This document shows positions 49,413 to 56,761 of a stretch of DNA of 64,000 bases, piece by piece. The stretch comes from Kitasatospora sp. SUK 42. Lineage in GTDB: Bacteria > Actinomycetota > Actinomycetes > Streptomycetales > Streptomycetaceae. The translations under genes were made by a program, and so were the position numbers. Numbering within the stretch: the first letter of the stretch is position 1; every line of letters begins with the position of its first letter. The DNA is taken from contig NZ_LFMD02000005.1 in the NCBI RefSeq assembly GCF_015776785.2, positions 441,053 to 505,052 on the forward strand, written 5' to 3'. The notes under the pieces are model-generated. The model ran no database searches, was not told the origin of the DNA, and worked only from the letters and a program-made list of their open reading frames with translations.

Positions 49413-50774
49413 TTACGCCGCGTCGGTGCCGGACGACCGCTCGGCCTCGGTGAGGATCAACTCCTCGACGCCGTACAGGAACCGCTCCATCGCGGGGTGG
49501 GGGAGGACGGCCGGGTCGGCCGTCATGGCCAGGCTGAGCGCCTCGGGGGACTGGAGGGCGTCCAGGGCGTAGCTGAGGCCGGGGCGGGGCTCGAACTCGA
49601 CCGGCCAGCTGAGGGTGGTGGCTCCGTCGGCGGGCCCGGGCGCGGAGGGGAGCAGCTCGCGGGTGTCGTTGAACACGCAGGACCGGTCGGCGAGCGGGAC
49701 GCCGTCGGCGGCGAGTTGCTCCGTCTCGGCGGCCAGCGCGAGCTTGTCGTAGTAGGCGTGGCGGTAGGTGCCGATCGCGGCGGCGTGGGTGCGCCGGACG
49801 ACGTCCCCGAACTCGGCGGTGGCGTCCGGGAGGTGGAACAGTCCTTCGTTCGAGAGCACGCTCACCGCGTTGGTCAGTTCGGGCAGGAAGCGGTTGTTGA
49901 CCACCACGCTGAGGACGGCCTCGTCCGTCCCGGCCAGGCGGGCGGTCATCGTGGCGGTCGCCGCCAGCAGGACCGATGAGGTGCTCACCCGGTGGGCGGC
50001 GGCGACCAGTTCGACGGCGCGGGGGAGGGCGGGGGAGCGCAGGACGGCGTTGGGGAAGCGGGCGGGTGGTTCGCCGGCGGGGGCCCCGGGCCGCGGGAAG
50101 AGGCGGGGCGGGCCGAGGCGGAGTTTGCGCAGGAACTGCCTGCGGGCGGCCGTGTCGCGGCGGCGTCCCCGGTCGGAGGTCTGGAACTCGGCCTCCTCCA
50201 ACGGCTGTTGGGCGGGTTCGCGGAGCTTCGCGAGCTCGTCGGGGGAGCCGCCGAGGCTGAGTGCGGAGAGGTCGGCGACCAGACGGTTCATCCCCGAGCC
50301 GTCCACCGCGGTGTGGGAGAGCACCAGGCTGATGTACCGGACCAGGCCCCCGGCCTCCACCACGCCGACCCGCAGCGGCCACTGGGCGGCGGTGTCGAAG
50401 GGTCGCGCCGCCAGTTCCCGGTGGAGCCGGGCGCCCGTCTCGGCCAGGTCGCCGTCGTGGTCCGTTCCGGACACCACCTCGACGGTCAGGGTGCCGTTCG
50501 CGTCGACGACTTGGCGCAGCCCGCCGTCCGGTGACGGGACCAGCCGGGTGTGCAGCGAGTCGTGCAGGTGCAGCAGCTGCGCCAGGGCGTCGAGCAGGGT
50601 GGGCAGTGGCAGGCCGGGGTCGAGCGGGGCCGCGGTGGCGATGTTGTAGCGCGGCGCGTCGGCCGGGGCGAGGCGGTGCACGGCGTCCCAGATGGCCCGT
50701 TGGCCCCAGGTGGCCGGCCCGGAGCCGGACCGGCCGGACGTGAAGTCGATCTCCAGCAGTTGACGAGTGGTCAC
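49413..50774 (-). CDS. Condensation-fold acyltransferase, stand-alone
   Basis: A 453-residue protein of the chloramphenicol acetyltransferase-like condensation superfamily. The active motif H-H-x-x-x-D-G reads SHTAVDG (~residue 163), with Ser in place of the first His and the catalytic second His kept. The later NNRFLPEL and FNDTRELLP blocks correspond to the latch region. It may join an acyl or amino acyl group to an alcohol or amine, free-standing rather than in an NRPS. GTG at 50774 fits the usual start. It is divergent from the MFS gene. Confidence 0.75.
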   Translation of the reverse strand: MTTRQLLEIDFTSGRSGSGPATWGQRAIWDAVHRLAPADAPRYNIATAAPLDPGLPLPTLLDALAQLLHLHDSLHTRLVPSPDGGLRQVVDANGTLTVEVVSGTDHDGDLAETGARLHRELAARPFDTAAQWPLRVGVVEAGGLVRYISLVLSHTAVDGSGMNRLVADLSALSLGGSPDELAKLREPAQQPLEEAEFQTSDRGRRRDTAARRQFLRKLRLGPPRLFPRPGAPAGEPPARFPNAVLRSPALPRAVELVAAAHRVSTSSVLLAATATMTARLAGTDEAVLSVVVNNRFLPELTNAVSVLSNEGLFHLPDATAEFGDVVRRTHAAAIGTYRHAYYDKLALAAETEQLAADGVPLADRSCVFNDTRELLPSAPGPADGATTLSWPVEFEPRPGLSYALDALQSPEALSLAMTADPAVLPHPAMERFLYGVEELILTEAERSSGTDAA

Positions 50775-50917
50775 CGTGTGGCTCTCCGTGGTTCGAGGTG
50801 CGTCGGTGCCGGTGCGTTGGGAGCGCGGGTGCTGCTGGGGAGAGTGTGGCGCACCCGCCCGGCAGGCGTCGAGGGCCGGGGGCCTTCGGGGTCGATCGGG
50901 GGAGGGGGGTTCCGCAA

Positions 50918-50950
50918 CTATCTCGATATGAAGTATCTTGACGTCGAGAT
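50918..50950. promoter_or_regulatory. MarR-like operator before the MFS exporter gene
   Basis: ATCTTGACGTCGAGAT (50935-50950) is a palindrome with one mismatched pair; a further half-site, ATCTCGATAT, lies just upstream at about 50920-50929. This pattern is typical of MarR-type operators. No MarR gene is in the window. Confidence 0.55.
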
Positions 50951-50979
50951 TAATGCTGGACGCGAGACGGGGGACCGCC

Positions 50980-52257
50980 ATGCGGGGGAACGGACTGTGG
51001 GCGCAACTGCGGCGGCCGCCGGGTGGGCGGGACGCCCGGATCATGCTGCTGGCCCAGGGCGTCGACCGGACCGGCACCGGCGTGTGGGCGGCGGCCTCGG
51101 TGCTGTACTTCACCTACGTGTGCGGGATGGACGCCCGGCAGCTCGGACTGCTGCTCGGGGTGGGTGCCGTCGCCGGGATCGCCGGCTCTCCGCTGGCCGG
51201 GCGGGCCGCCGAGCGGCTCTCGCTGCGCGGGCTGCTGATCGGGTGCCACCTGCTACGGCTGGGGACGATGGGCCTGCTCCTGGTGGCCGACTACTTCGCC
51301 GTGCTGCTGGCCGCGGTCGCCCTGATCTGCCTGGCCGAACGGGGCGCCAAGACCCTGGAGATGCTCTTCGCCACCCGGGTCGCGGGCGAGCGGCGCGGCA
51401 CGTACCAGGCGCTGTTCCGCAGCGTCGCCAACGCCGGCTACGCGGTCGGCGCGGGCGTCTCGGCGATCGGCCTGGCCGTCGGCACGACGACCGCCTACCG
51501 CGCGCTGATCGTGGCCAACGCGCTCTCGTACCTGCTGGCCGCCGTGCTGATCCGGCGCACCGAGGAGCCGGCCGGGCGGGGCCTGGTGGCGGAGGTGCCG
51601 TCCGAGCGCCCGCAGGAGGAGCCGGCGGCCGTGCCGAGCCCCTGGCGCGACCGCGGCTACCTGCTGTTCGTCCTGCTGGACCTGCCGATGTGCCTGGACG
51701 ACACGATCCTCAACGTCGGCCTGCCGCTGTGGCTCATCCACCACACCGACGCGCCGCACGCCGTCGTCCCGGTGTTCCTGACCCTCAACACGGTGCTCGT
51801 GGTGCTGTTGCAGCTGAAGGTCTCCGCCTGGGCCGAACGCCCCGGCGGGGCGACCACGGCGGTCGGCTGGTACGGGGTGATCCTGCTCACCACCTGCCTG
51901 CTGATCGCGCTCTCCACGGGCGGCGGGCCGCTGGCCGCCTCGATCGCCCTGCTGGCCGCCGCGGCCCTGGTGACCTTGGCCGAATTGATGCGCTCGGTGA
52001 GCTCCTGGGAGCTGGCGGTCAGCCTCGCCCCGCCGCGCGCCCGGGCCTCGTACCTGGGGGTCGCGGGGATGTCCCAGTCGGTGCAGCGGTCGGTGGGGCC
52101 GCTGCTGCTGACCGGCGTCGTGATGGCGGCCGGCCCGGTCGGCTGGCTCGCGCTCGGCGCCGCCACCACCGGCCTCGGCGCGCTCCAGCGCCGGGCGAGC
52201 CTGCGCCGGCTGGCGGCGGTGGACGCCGGCCGGGCCGTCGCGGTGGCGGCCGGCTGA
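50980..52257 (+). CDS. MFS exporter of the metabolite cluster
   Basis: A 425-residue transporter with 12 membrane helices. The first half has GVWAAASVLYFTYVCGMDARQLGLLLGVGAVAGIAGSPLAGRAAERL, giving the MFS motif region between helices 2 and 3. ATG at 50980 is chosen for its GGGGGA box 5 nt upstream; ATG at 50953 overlaps no RBS. It is likely to export the cluster product or confer self-resistance, inferred from context. Confidence 0.85.
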   Translation: MRGNGLWAQLRRPPGGRDARIMLLAQGVDRTGTGVWAAASVLYFTYVCGMDARQLGLLLGVGAVAGIAGSPLAGRAAERLSLRGLLIGCHLLRLGTMGLLLVADYFAVLLAAVALICLAERGAKTLEMLFATRVAGERRGTYQALFRSVANAGYAVGAGVSAIGLAVGTTTAYRALIVANALSYLLAAVLIRRTEEPAGRGLVAEVPSERPQEEPAAVPSPWRDRGYLLFVLLDLPMCLDDTILNVGLPLWLIHHTDAPHAVVPVFLTLNTVLVVLLQLKVSAWAERPGGATTAVGWYGVILLTTCLLIALSTGGGPLAASIALLAAAALVTLAELMRSVSSWELAVSLAPPRARASYLGVAGMSQSVQRSVGPLLLTGVVMAAGPVGWLALGAATTGLGALQRRASLRRLAAVDAGRAVAVAAG

Positions 52258-52277
52258 GCGGTCCGGAGAACGTCGGC

Positions 52278-52313
52278 ACGGCGCCGCCCCCGCACGCGCG
52301 GGGGTGGCGCCGT
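52278..52313 (+). terminator. Terminator hairpin after the MFS gene
   Basis: A 16-bp stem with one G-T-type mismatch and a 4-nt loop, 20 bp after the MFS stop. Confidence 0.7.
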
Positions 52314-52663
52314 CGGCCATGTACCGGCGGAAATCCGCCCGATGGTGAGGTGACGACCGGAAAGACCCCGTGTGTGGGGCTCGTGGCCGCGGGCCCCTTT
52401 GTGTGTGTTGCGTGTGGGCAGTGGCGGACGCCGACGGCCCGTGGCTGCGGGGCCGTTCCGGCGGCGGCGGTCGTTTCGACGGGGTGTCAAGCCGTCGGCC
52501 GGGTAGATCTTGTAAGGATTGACGGGCGGCGACCGTGTGCATACTGGATTCAGGGCACCCGCACGACCGGGGCCGCCGGGGTGGTGTTGTGGCCGATTCG
52601 GGCCCGGTGGCCGGAAGTTGGCCATGCCCGGCCATAGGATCGCGCACGCCTCTTACTATGGTC
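52314..52663. promoter_or_regulatory. Intergenic region with a possible promoter
   Basis: Between the MFS terminator and the HxlR operator there is no supported ORF. TTGACG (52519-52524) and TACTGG/CATACT around 52540-52547 could form a vegetative promoter with 15-17 bp spacing, which would give the HxlR mRNA a long leader. Confidence 0.35.
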
Positions 52664-52718
52664 AAGTACCTGGAAACTTTTCAGCACTTACCTGGAAGTC
52701 AGTACTTACTTCGAAGTC
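52664..52718. promoter_or_regulatory. Three HxlR-type operator repeats
   Basis: AAGTACCTGGAAACTT (52664-52679), CACTTACCTGGAAGTC (52685-52700) and TACTTACTTCGAAGTC (52703-52718) are related imperfect dyads directly upstream of the HxlR gene. The shared ACTTAC...AAGT pattern reappears before the imine reductase gene. Confidence 0.65.
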
Positions 52719-52733
52719 GGCGGGGATGGGATC

Positions 52734-53090
52734 ATGAAGAGGCAGTCATATCAATGCGGTCTGGACGCTGCCATGGATGTGATCGGTGGCAAATGGAAGG
52801 TACTGATTCTGTGGGAGCTCCACTGTCAAGAGCGACGCTTCGGTGAGCTTCGACGACTCATTCCCGGCGTCAGCGAGAAGGTGCTGATTCAGCAGCTCAG
52901 GGAGCTGGAGGCGGACGGGATCGTCCACCGTGAGATCTACGATGAAGTGCCCCCGAAGGTGGAGTATTCGCTGACGATGTACGGCACTTCGCTCTATGAC
53001 GCCCTGGGACCGCTCGGTTTCTGGGGTGAGCGGCACATGGAGCGGGCCGGACTCGAACATCAGCTCGTGGTGGCACGGAAGCCCCTGTAG
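52734..53090 (+). CDS. HxlR-family transcriptional regulator
   Basis: A 118-residue winged-helix protein (DUF24). Family hallmarks are the N-terminal Cys in YQCGLDAAMDVIGGKWKVLILWEL (~residue 8), then FGELRRLIPGVSEKVLIQQLRELEADGIV and the wing YDEVPPKVEYSLT. HxlR proteins often sense reactive aldehydes or oxidants through this Cys. Operator-like repeats directly upstream suggest autoregulation, and a matching site precedes the imine reductase gene. Confidence 0.92.
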   Translation: MKRQSYQCGLDAAMDVIGGKWKVLILWELHCQERRFGELRRLIPGVSEKVLIQQLRELEADGIVHREIYDEVPPKVEYSLTMYGTSLYDALGPLGFWGERHMERAGLEHQLVVARKPL

Positions 53091-53262
53091 AGAAGCCCCT
53101 GTGGAGAGGGGCGGCGGCAGTGAGGTCAAGGGGGTTGACCTCATCTGGCCGCCACCGGATTTCGGCGGCCGCTCGGGCGTGCGGCGGAGCTCCCGGCGCG
53201 GTCACCGGAATTCGCGTACCTCGTCAATCAATCAGCGATTGCACGCGATCATTGGGGGAACG

Positions 53263-55518
53263 ATGTGGTTTCGACTGCTGGGCCCGTTGGAGGCCGTCTG
53301 CGCAGAGCAGCCGGTCGCGTTAGGAGGGACCAAGCAGCGGGCGACGCTGGGGTTCCTGCTTCTGCAGCCCAACCGGGTAGTGGCGACCAGTCAGTTGTTG
53401 AAGGCTCTCTGGGCGGGTGACGACGCGCCCACCTCCGCACGCAAGATTCTTCAGAACGCGGTCTCGGGGTTACGCGGAGCCCTGGCACCGCCGCCCGGCG
53501 CCGGCCAGGACGCGGCCTCGCTGCTCACCAGGGCGCCGGGGTACATGCTGCGGGTCGACCCCGAGCAGATCGACCTGTACCACTTCTACCAGCAGGTGGA
53601 GGCGGGCCGGACCAGGCTCGCCGCGGGATCGCCCGAGGCGGCCGCCCAACTCCTGCGTGACGCACTGGGGTTGTGGCGCGGACCGGCCCTGGCGGACCTG
53701 GTGGAGACGGGGATCTCCTGGCCCGAGCTGGTCGGCGTGCGGAACGCCCGGCTGGACGCGATGGAGGACTACTTCGAGGCGGAGCTCGCCTGCGGGCGGC
53801 ACCACGCGGTGCTCTCCGAGTTGGAGACGCTCGTGGAGGCCGAGACCATGCGGGAGCGGTCGTGCGGGCAGCTGATGCTCGCGCTGTACCGCTGCGGGAG
53901 GCAGGCGGACGCGCTGACCGTCTACGGCCGGGTCCGGGCAGCCCTGGTCGAGGACCTCGGCCTGGAGCCCGGCCGGGACCTCCAGACGCTGCAGCACGCG
54001 ATCCTCACCCACGATCCGGGGCTCACCCTGACCGAGCCCCCGGCCGGCGACGCGTACGTGATCGGCTCGCGCGGCGAGCGGACCCCGCCCGTCCCGGAAC
54101 GGGTGCCCGTCCGGCGGGGCCCGGCGGCGCCGGAGCGCAAGCCGGTCAGCGCCGTGATCGTGCGCACCCAGCTCAGGTCCGAGGCCTGCGACCTCGAACC
54201 CGGCGACGTGGACGGTCTGTTGGAGGAGGTCGCCGCCATCATCCGGGAGAAGTTCGAGTGGTTCGGCGGCACCGCGGCGGCCTCGATCGGCTCGGTCTCG
54301 CTGGCCCTCTTCGGCGTGCACGGCGACAGCGGCGACGACGCCGAGCGCGCGGTGCGGGCGGCGCTGGCGATTCGGGACGGCCTCGGCTCCCTGGTCGGCC
54401 CGCTCGGTCTGCGCGGGCTGGACATCAGCGCCGCGGTCACCACCGGTGAGGCCATCGTGCGGTACCAGGGCGTCGACCAGCCCGACCTCCCGCCACTGGT
54501 CAGCGGCGCACTGCTGGACGAGTGTCAGTCACTGCTGGCGGTCACCGCGCCCGGCGAGATCAGGGTCTGCGCCAGTACCCGCAGGGCCACCGAGCCGGTG
54601 ATCGGGTACGACGAGGACGGCAGCCCGAAGGGCGGCTGGCAGGTGCTCGGCGCCGGCCAGGGGTGCGCCCGGCTGCACGCGATACCGATGGTCGACCGGG
54701 AGTCCGAACTCGAAGTGCTGCGCGTCCTGTTGGAACGTGCCAGGCGCCGGGCCACGCCGCACCTGGTCACCGTGATGGGGGAGCCCGGCATAGGGAAGTC
54801 CCGGTTCCTGCTGGAGTTCGAGCGCCGGTTCGCCACGCCGGACACCGCCCAGGTCCAGTTCCTGGTCTGTCAGCGGCAGTTCGCCGGCATGGGCAGCGTG
54901 GCGGCCGTCCAGAGCGAGATCCTCTCGACGTACTGCGGCATCACCCCGGACGACGACGGCGTGGTGGCGGTGGCGAAGCTCTCCTCGGCCGTGCGGCGGC
55001 TGGTGGGCGGCGACGAGGCCGCGGCCTGGCTGGTGAGCCGACTGCGTCCGCTGGTGGCCGGTTCCGGACCGGCCGGGGACACCGTCGCCCCGGACGACAT
55101 CGTGCTCGCCTGGCGGAGGTTACTCGCCGAGATAGCGCTCGACCGACCGCTGGTGCTGATCCTGGACGACCTGCACCGGGCGGACGACGCCCTGCTCGAC
55201 GTCGTCGAGGATCTCGCCGAGTTCGCCGGACCGGTGCCGCTGCTGGTGGTCGCCGCGGCCAGGCCGGAGCTGATCCGGCGACGGCCGGAGTGGGGCGGCG
55301 GCAAGCGCCACGTCACCACGATCACGCTCGACCCGTTGTCGGACGACGCCGTCGACCGGCTGCTGGAGCTGCTTTCCAGCGCGCAGGACGAGGCGAAGGG
55401 GCCGACCCGCCGGTTCTGGTCGGCGCTGCTCGACCGTGCCGGGCAGGAGCCGGGTGACCGCCGCCGGTACGTGCGTTCACTGCTGCACTTGGACCCTCCT
55501 CGGAGCGTGCCGGCCTGA
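53263..55518 (+). CDS. SARP-type pathway regulator with cyclase-like and AAA domains
   Basis: A 751-residue protein. Residues 1-~95 are the OmpR-like winged helix (MWFRLLGPLEAV), ~98-245 the BTAD domain, ~285-445 a class III cyclase-like domain, and ~480-740 an AAA/NACHT-type ATPase with Walker A GEPGIGKSRF and Walker B LVLILDDLHRADD. This matches SARP-LAL activators such as PimR, but ends soon after the ATPase. The cyclase part lacks the metal-binding Asp residues. TTA codons occur at residues 20, 70 and 620, so translation should depend on the bldA tRNA. It probably activates the cluster promoters carrying 11-bp-spaced heptamers. Confidence 0.93.
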   Translation: MWFRLLGPLEAVCAEQPVALGGTKQRATLGFLLLQPNRVVATSQLLKALWAGDDAPTSARKILQNAVSGLRGALAPPPGAGQDAASLLTRAPGYMLRVDPEQIDLYHFYQQVEAGRTRLAAGSPEAAAQLLRDALGLWRGPALADLVETGISWPELVGVRNARLDAMEDYFEAELACGRHHAVLSELETLVEAETMRERSCGQLMLALYRCGRQADALTVYGRVRAALVEDLGLEPGRDLQTLQHAILTHDPGLTLTEPPAGDAYVIGSRGERTPPVPERVPVRRGPAAPERKPVSAVIVRTQLRSEACDLEPGDVDGLLEEVAAIIREKFEWFGGTAAASIGSVSLALFGVHGDSGDDAERAVRAALAIRDGLGSLVGPLGLRGLDISAAVTTGEAIVRYQGVDQPDLPPLVSGALLDECQSLLAVTAPGEIRVCASTRRATEPVIGYDEDGSPKGGWQVLGAGQGCARLHAIPMVDRESELEVLRVLLERARRRATPHLVTVMGEPGIGKSRFLLEFERRFATPDTAQVQFLVCQRQFAGMGSVAAVQSEILSTYCGITPDDDGVVAVAKLSSAVRRLVGGDEAAAWLVSRLRPLVAGSGPAGDTVAPDDIVLAWRRLLAEIALDRPLVLILDDLHRADDALLDVVEDLAEFAGPVPLLVVAAARPELIRRRPEWGGGKRHVTTITLDPLSDDAVDRLLELLSSAQDEAKGPTRRFWSALLDRAGQEPGDRRRYVRSLLHLDPPRSVPA

Positions 55519-55701
55519 CGGTCGCCCGGGTACGACGCTCATGGCCCGCGTTGCACGACAGCATCCGACAGAATCACCGGAACTTCAAGTCATCTCCCTG
55601 GATTGGCTATTGCCTTTTAAAACTGCCGGTCAACCGGCCGACCGGCATGGTTTCCACGGGAGTTGAGACCGGTCCCGGGAGCGGGTGCCGAAGCGGATGC
55701 C
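55519..55701. other. AT-richer spacer after the SARP gene, nothing recognised
   Basis: Contains several short AT-rich patches (for example around 55600-55625) but no credible ORF, and lies before a strong terminator. Confidence 0.4.
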
Positions 55702-55746
55702 GACAGGCCGGCCCGGACGACGAGGTGTCGTCCGGGCCGGCCTGTC
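55702..55746. terminator. Strong bidirectional terminator
   Basis: A perfect 20-bp stem, beginning GACAGGCCGG and ending CCGGCCTGTC, with a 5-nt loop, between the convergent SARP and flavin reductase genes. Confidence 0.8.
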
Positions 55747-55781
55747 CCCGGGGTGAGGGGGTTCCCGGGGCGGAGGGGTGG

Positions 55782-56348
55782 TCAGCGGGCGGTCGGGGCG
55801 ATCCGCCGGAAGCCGCCGTCGAAGAAGAGCAGACCCGAACCGTCGTCGCCACGGCTGGAGTTGATCACCCGGCCGGTGAAGATCGAGTGGTCGCCGGAGT
55901 CGTACGCCTCGTCGAGCTCGCACTCCAGCCAGGCCAGCGCGCCGGACAGCAGCGGCGCCCAGGTCCGCTGCCCCGGCACCCAGTCCACGCCCTCGAACTG
56001 CTCCGGCCCGAGCGGGCGCGACTTGTCGGCGAAGTACCGTGCCGTGCCCTCCTGTTCGGTGCTCAGGATGGAGACGGCGAAGTGCCCGGCCGAGCGGATC
56101 GCCTGGTGCATCACGGCGCTGTGCGCGATGCAGCAGAGCACGATCGGCGGCTCCAGCGAGACCGAGCTGAACGCGTTCGCGGTCATGCCGTGGATGTGCT
56201 CGCCGCCGACCGTGAGGACCACGACGCCGGTCGCGAACCGGGACATCACCTCGCGCAGCGCGGTCGGCGACACGGTGGCCGGATCCGCCGGGAGCGGCGG
56301 CGGGCCCTGGGCGGCCAGCAGGGGGGTTGCCTGTCCGTCGTGCGCCAT
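55782..56348 (-). CDS. Flavin reductase, HpaC/NTAB type
   Basis: A 188-residue flavoprotein reductase. The motif SRFATGVVVLTVGGEHIHGMTANAFSSVSLEPPIVLCCI (residues ~36-75) is diagnostic for the FMN-binding split-barrel reductases, and the C-terminal GGFRR strand is typical. It would supply reduced FMN or FAD to an oxygenase, most likely the flavin-dependent enzyme at 59625. It lies one base after the stop of a 63-codon ORF whose coding sequence contains its RBS (GGTGAGG), so the two are probably translationally coupled. Confidence 0.9.
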   Translation of the reverse strand: MAHDGQATPLLAAQGPPPLPADPATVSPTALREVMSRFATGVVVLTVGGEHIHGMTANAFSSVSLEPPIVLCCIAHSAVMHQAIRSAGHFAVSILSTEQEGTARYFADKSRPLGPEQFEGVDWVPGQRTWAPLLSGALAWLECELDEAYDSGDHSIFTGRVINSSRGDDGSGLLFFDGGFRRIAPTAR

Positions 56349-56349
56349 G

Positions 56350-56541
56350 TCATCGCCTCACCATCGTCAAAGCGCCGGCGGGCGCTTTCGTATGTGCCGC
56401 CATCTCGGCCTGGGTGCGCCTGAATATCAGTGCCAGGTAGCCGCCCGAGGTGTAGAGGGGCGGTGTTTCCTGATCGATTTCGCCGGGTCGTTCGCCGCTT
56501 CGCGGATCCGTGAGGTCCGTTGTCGCAGTAGGAGAATTCAT
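56350..56541 (-). CDS. 63-residue ORF resembling a shrunken aminotransferase N-terminus
   Basis: ATG at 56541 follows an AAGGGAG box. Residues 28-56 (PLYTSGGYLALIF, then EMAAHTKAPAG) align with residues ~38-77 of the class III aminotransferase encoded divergently at 56762 (VLDYAGGYGSLIF, then EIVAHAKALLDGG), and both proteins begin M-N-S. DNA similarity is also visible. It has no active-site residues and ends one base before the flavin reductase ATG. It may be a remnant kept for translational coupling, or a small protein with its own role. I cannot tell which. Confidence 0.6.
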   Translation of the reverse strand: MNSPTATTDLTDPRSGERPGEIDQETPPLYTSGGYLALIFRRTQAEMAAHTKAPAGALTMVRR

Positions 56542-56581
56542 GACGCTCCCTTCGAAATACCTGATCCCAGAGAACCCGGCA

Positions 56582-56635
56582 AACGTATCCGAGCCCGCGG
56601 TGCGGGGTGCCCACCGTCGAGTAACCGGGCGCCAA
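56582..56635 (-). promoter_or_regulatory. Possible SARP-type operator for the small ORF and flavin reductase (site D)
   Basis: On the minus strand: TTGGCGC, TTACTCG, TGGGCAC, CACCGCG at 11-bp intervals, then 8 bp, then TACGTT. It agrees in spacing with the other cluster promoters but matches them less in sequence. Confidence 0.45.
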
Positions 56636-56657
56636 CCATCGCGCCGGTAGCGGTCGC

Positions 56658-56711
56658 TTACCGCGCGATGACTGGATATTTGGCCCCGGGCGGCACGTTC
56701 GCGGATAAGGT
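56658..56711 (+). promoter_or_regulatory. SARP-type operator and promoter of the aminotransferase gene (site A)
   Basis: TTACCGC (56658), TGACTGG (56669), TTGGCCC (56680) and CGGCACG (56691) are spaced 11 bp start to start; 8 bp later comes TAAGGT (56706-56711). The same layout occurs at sites B and C. Confidence 0.8.
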
Positions 56712-56761
56712 CGCCGGAGCGCGCCCAGGCAGTAGCCGATGCCATCCGTAAAGGGGTCGAC

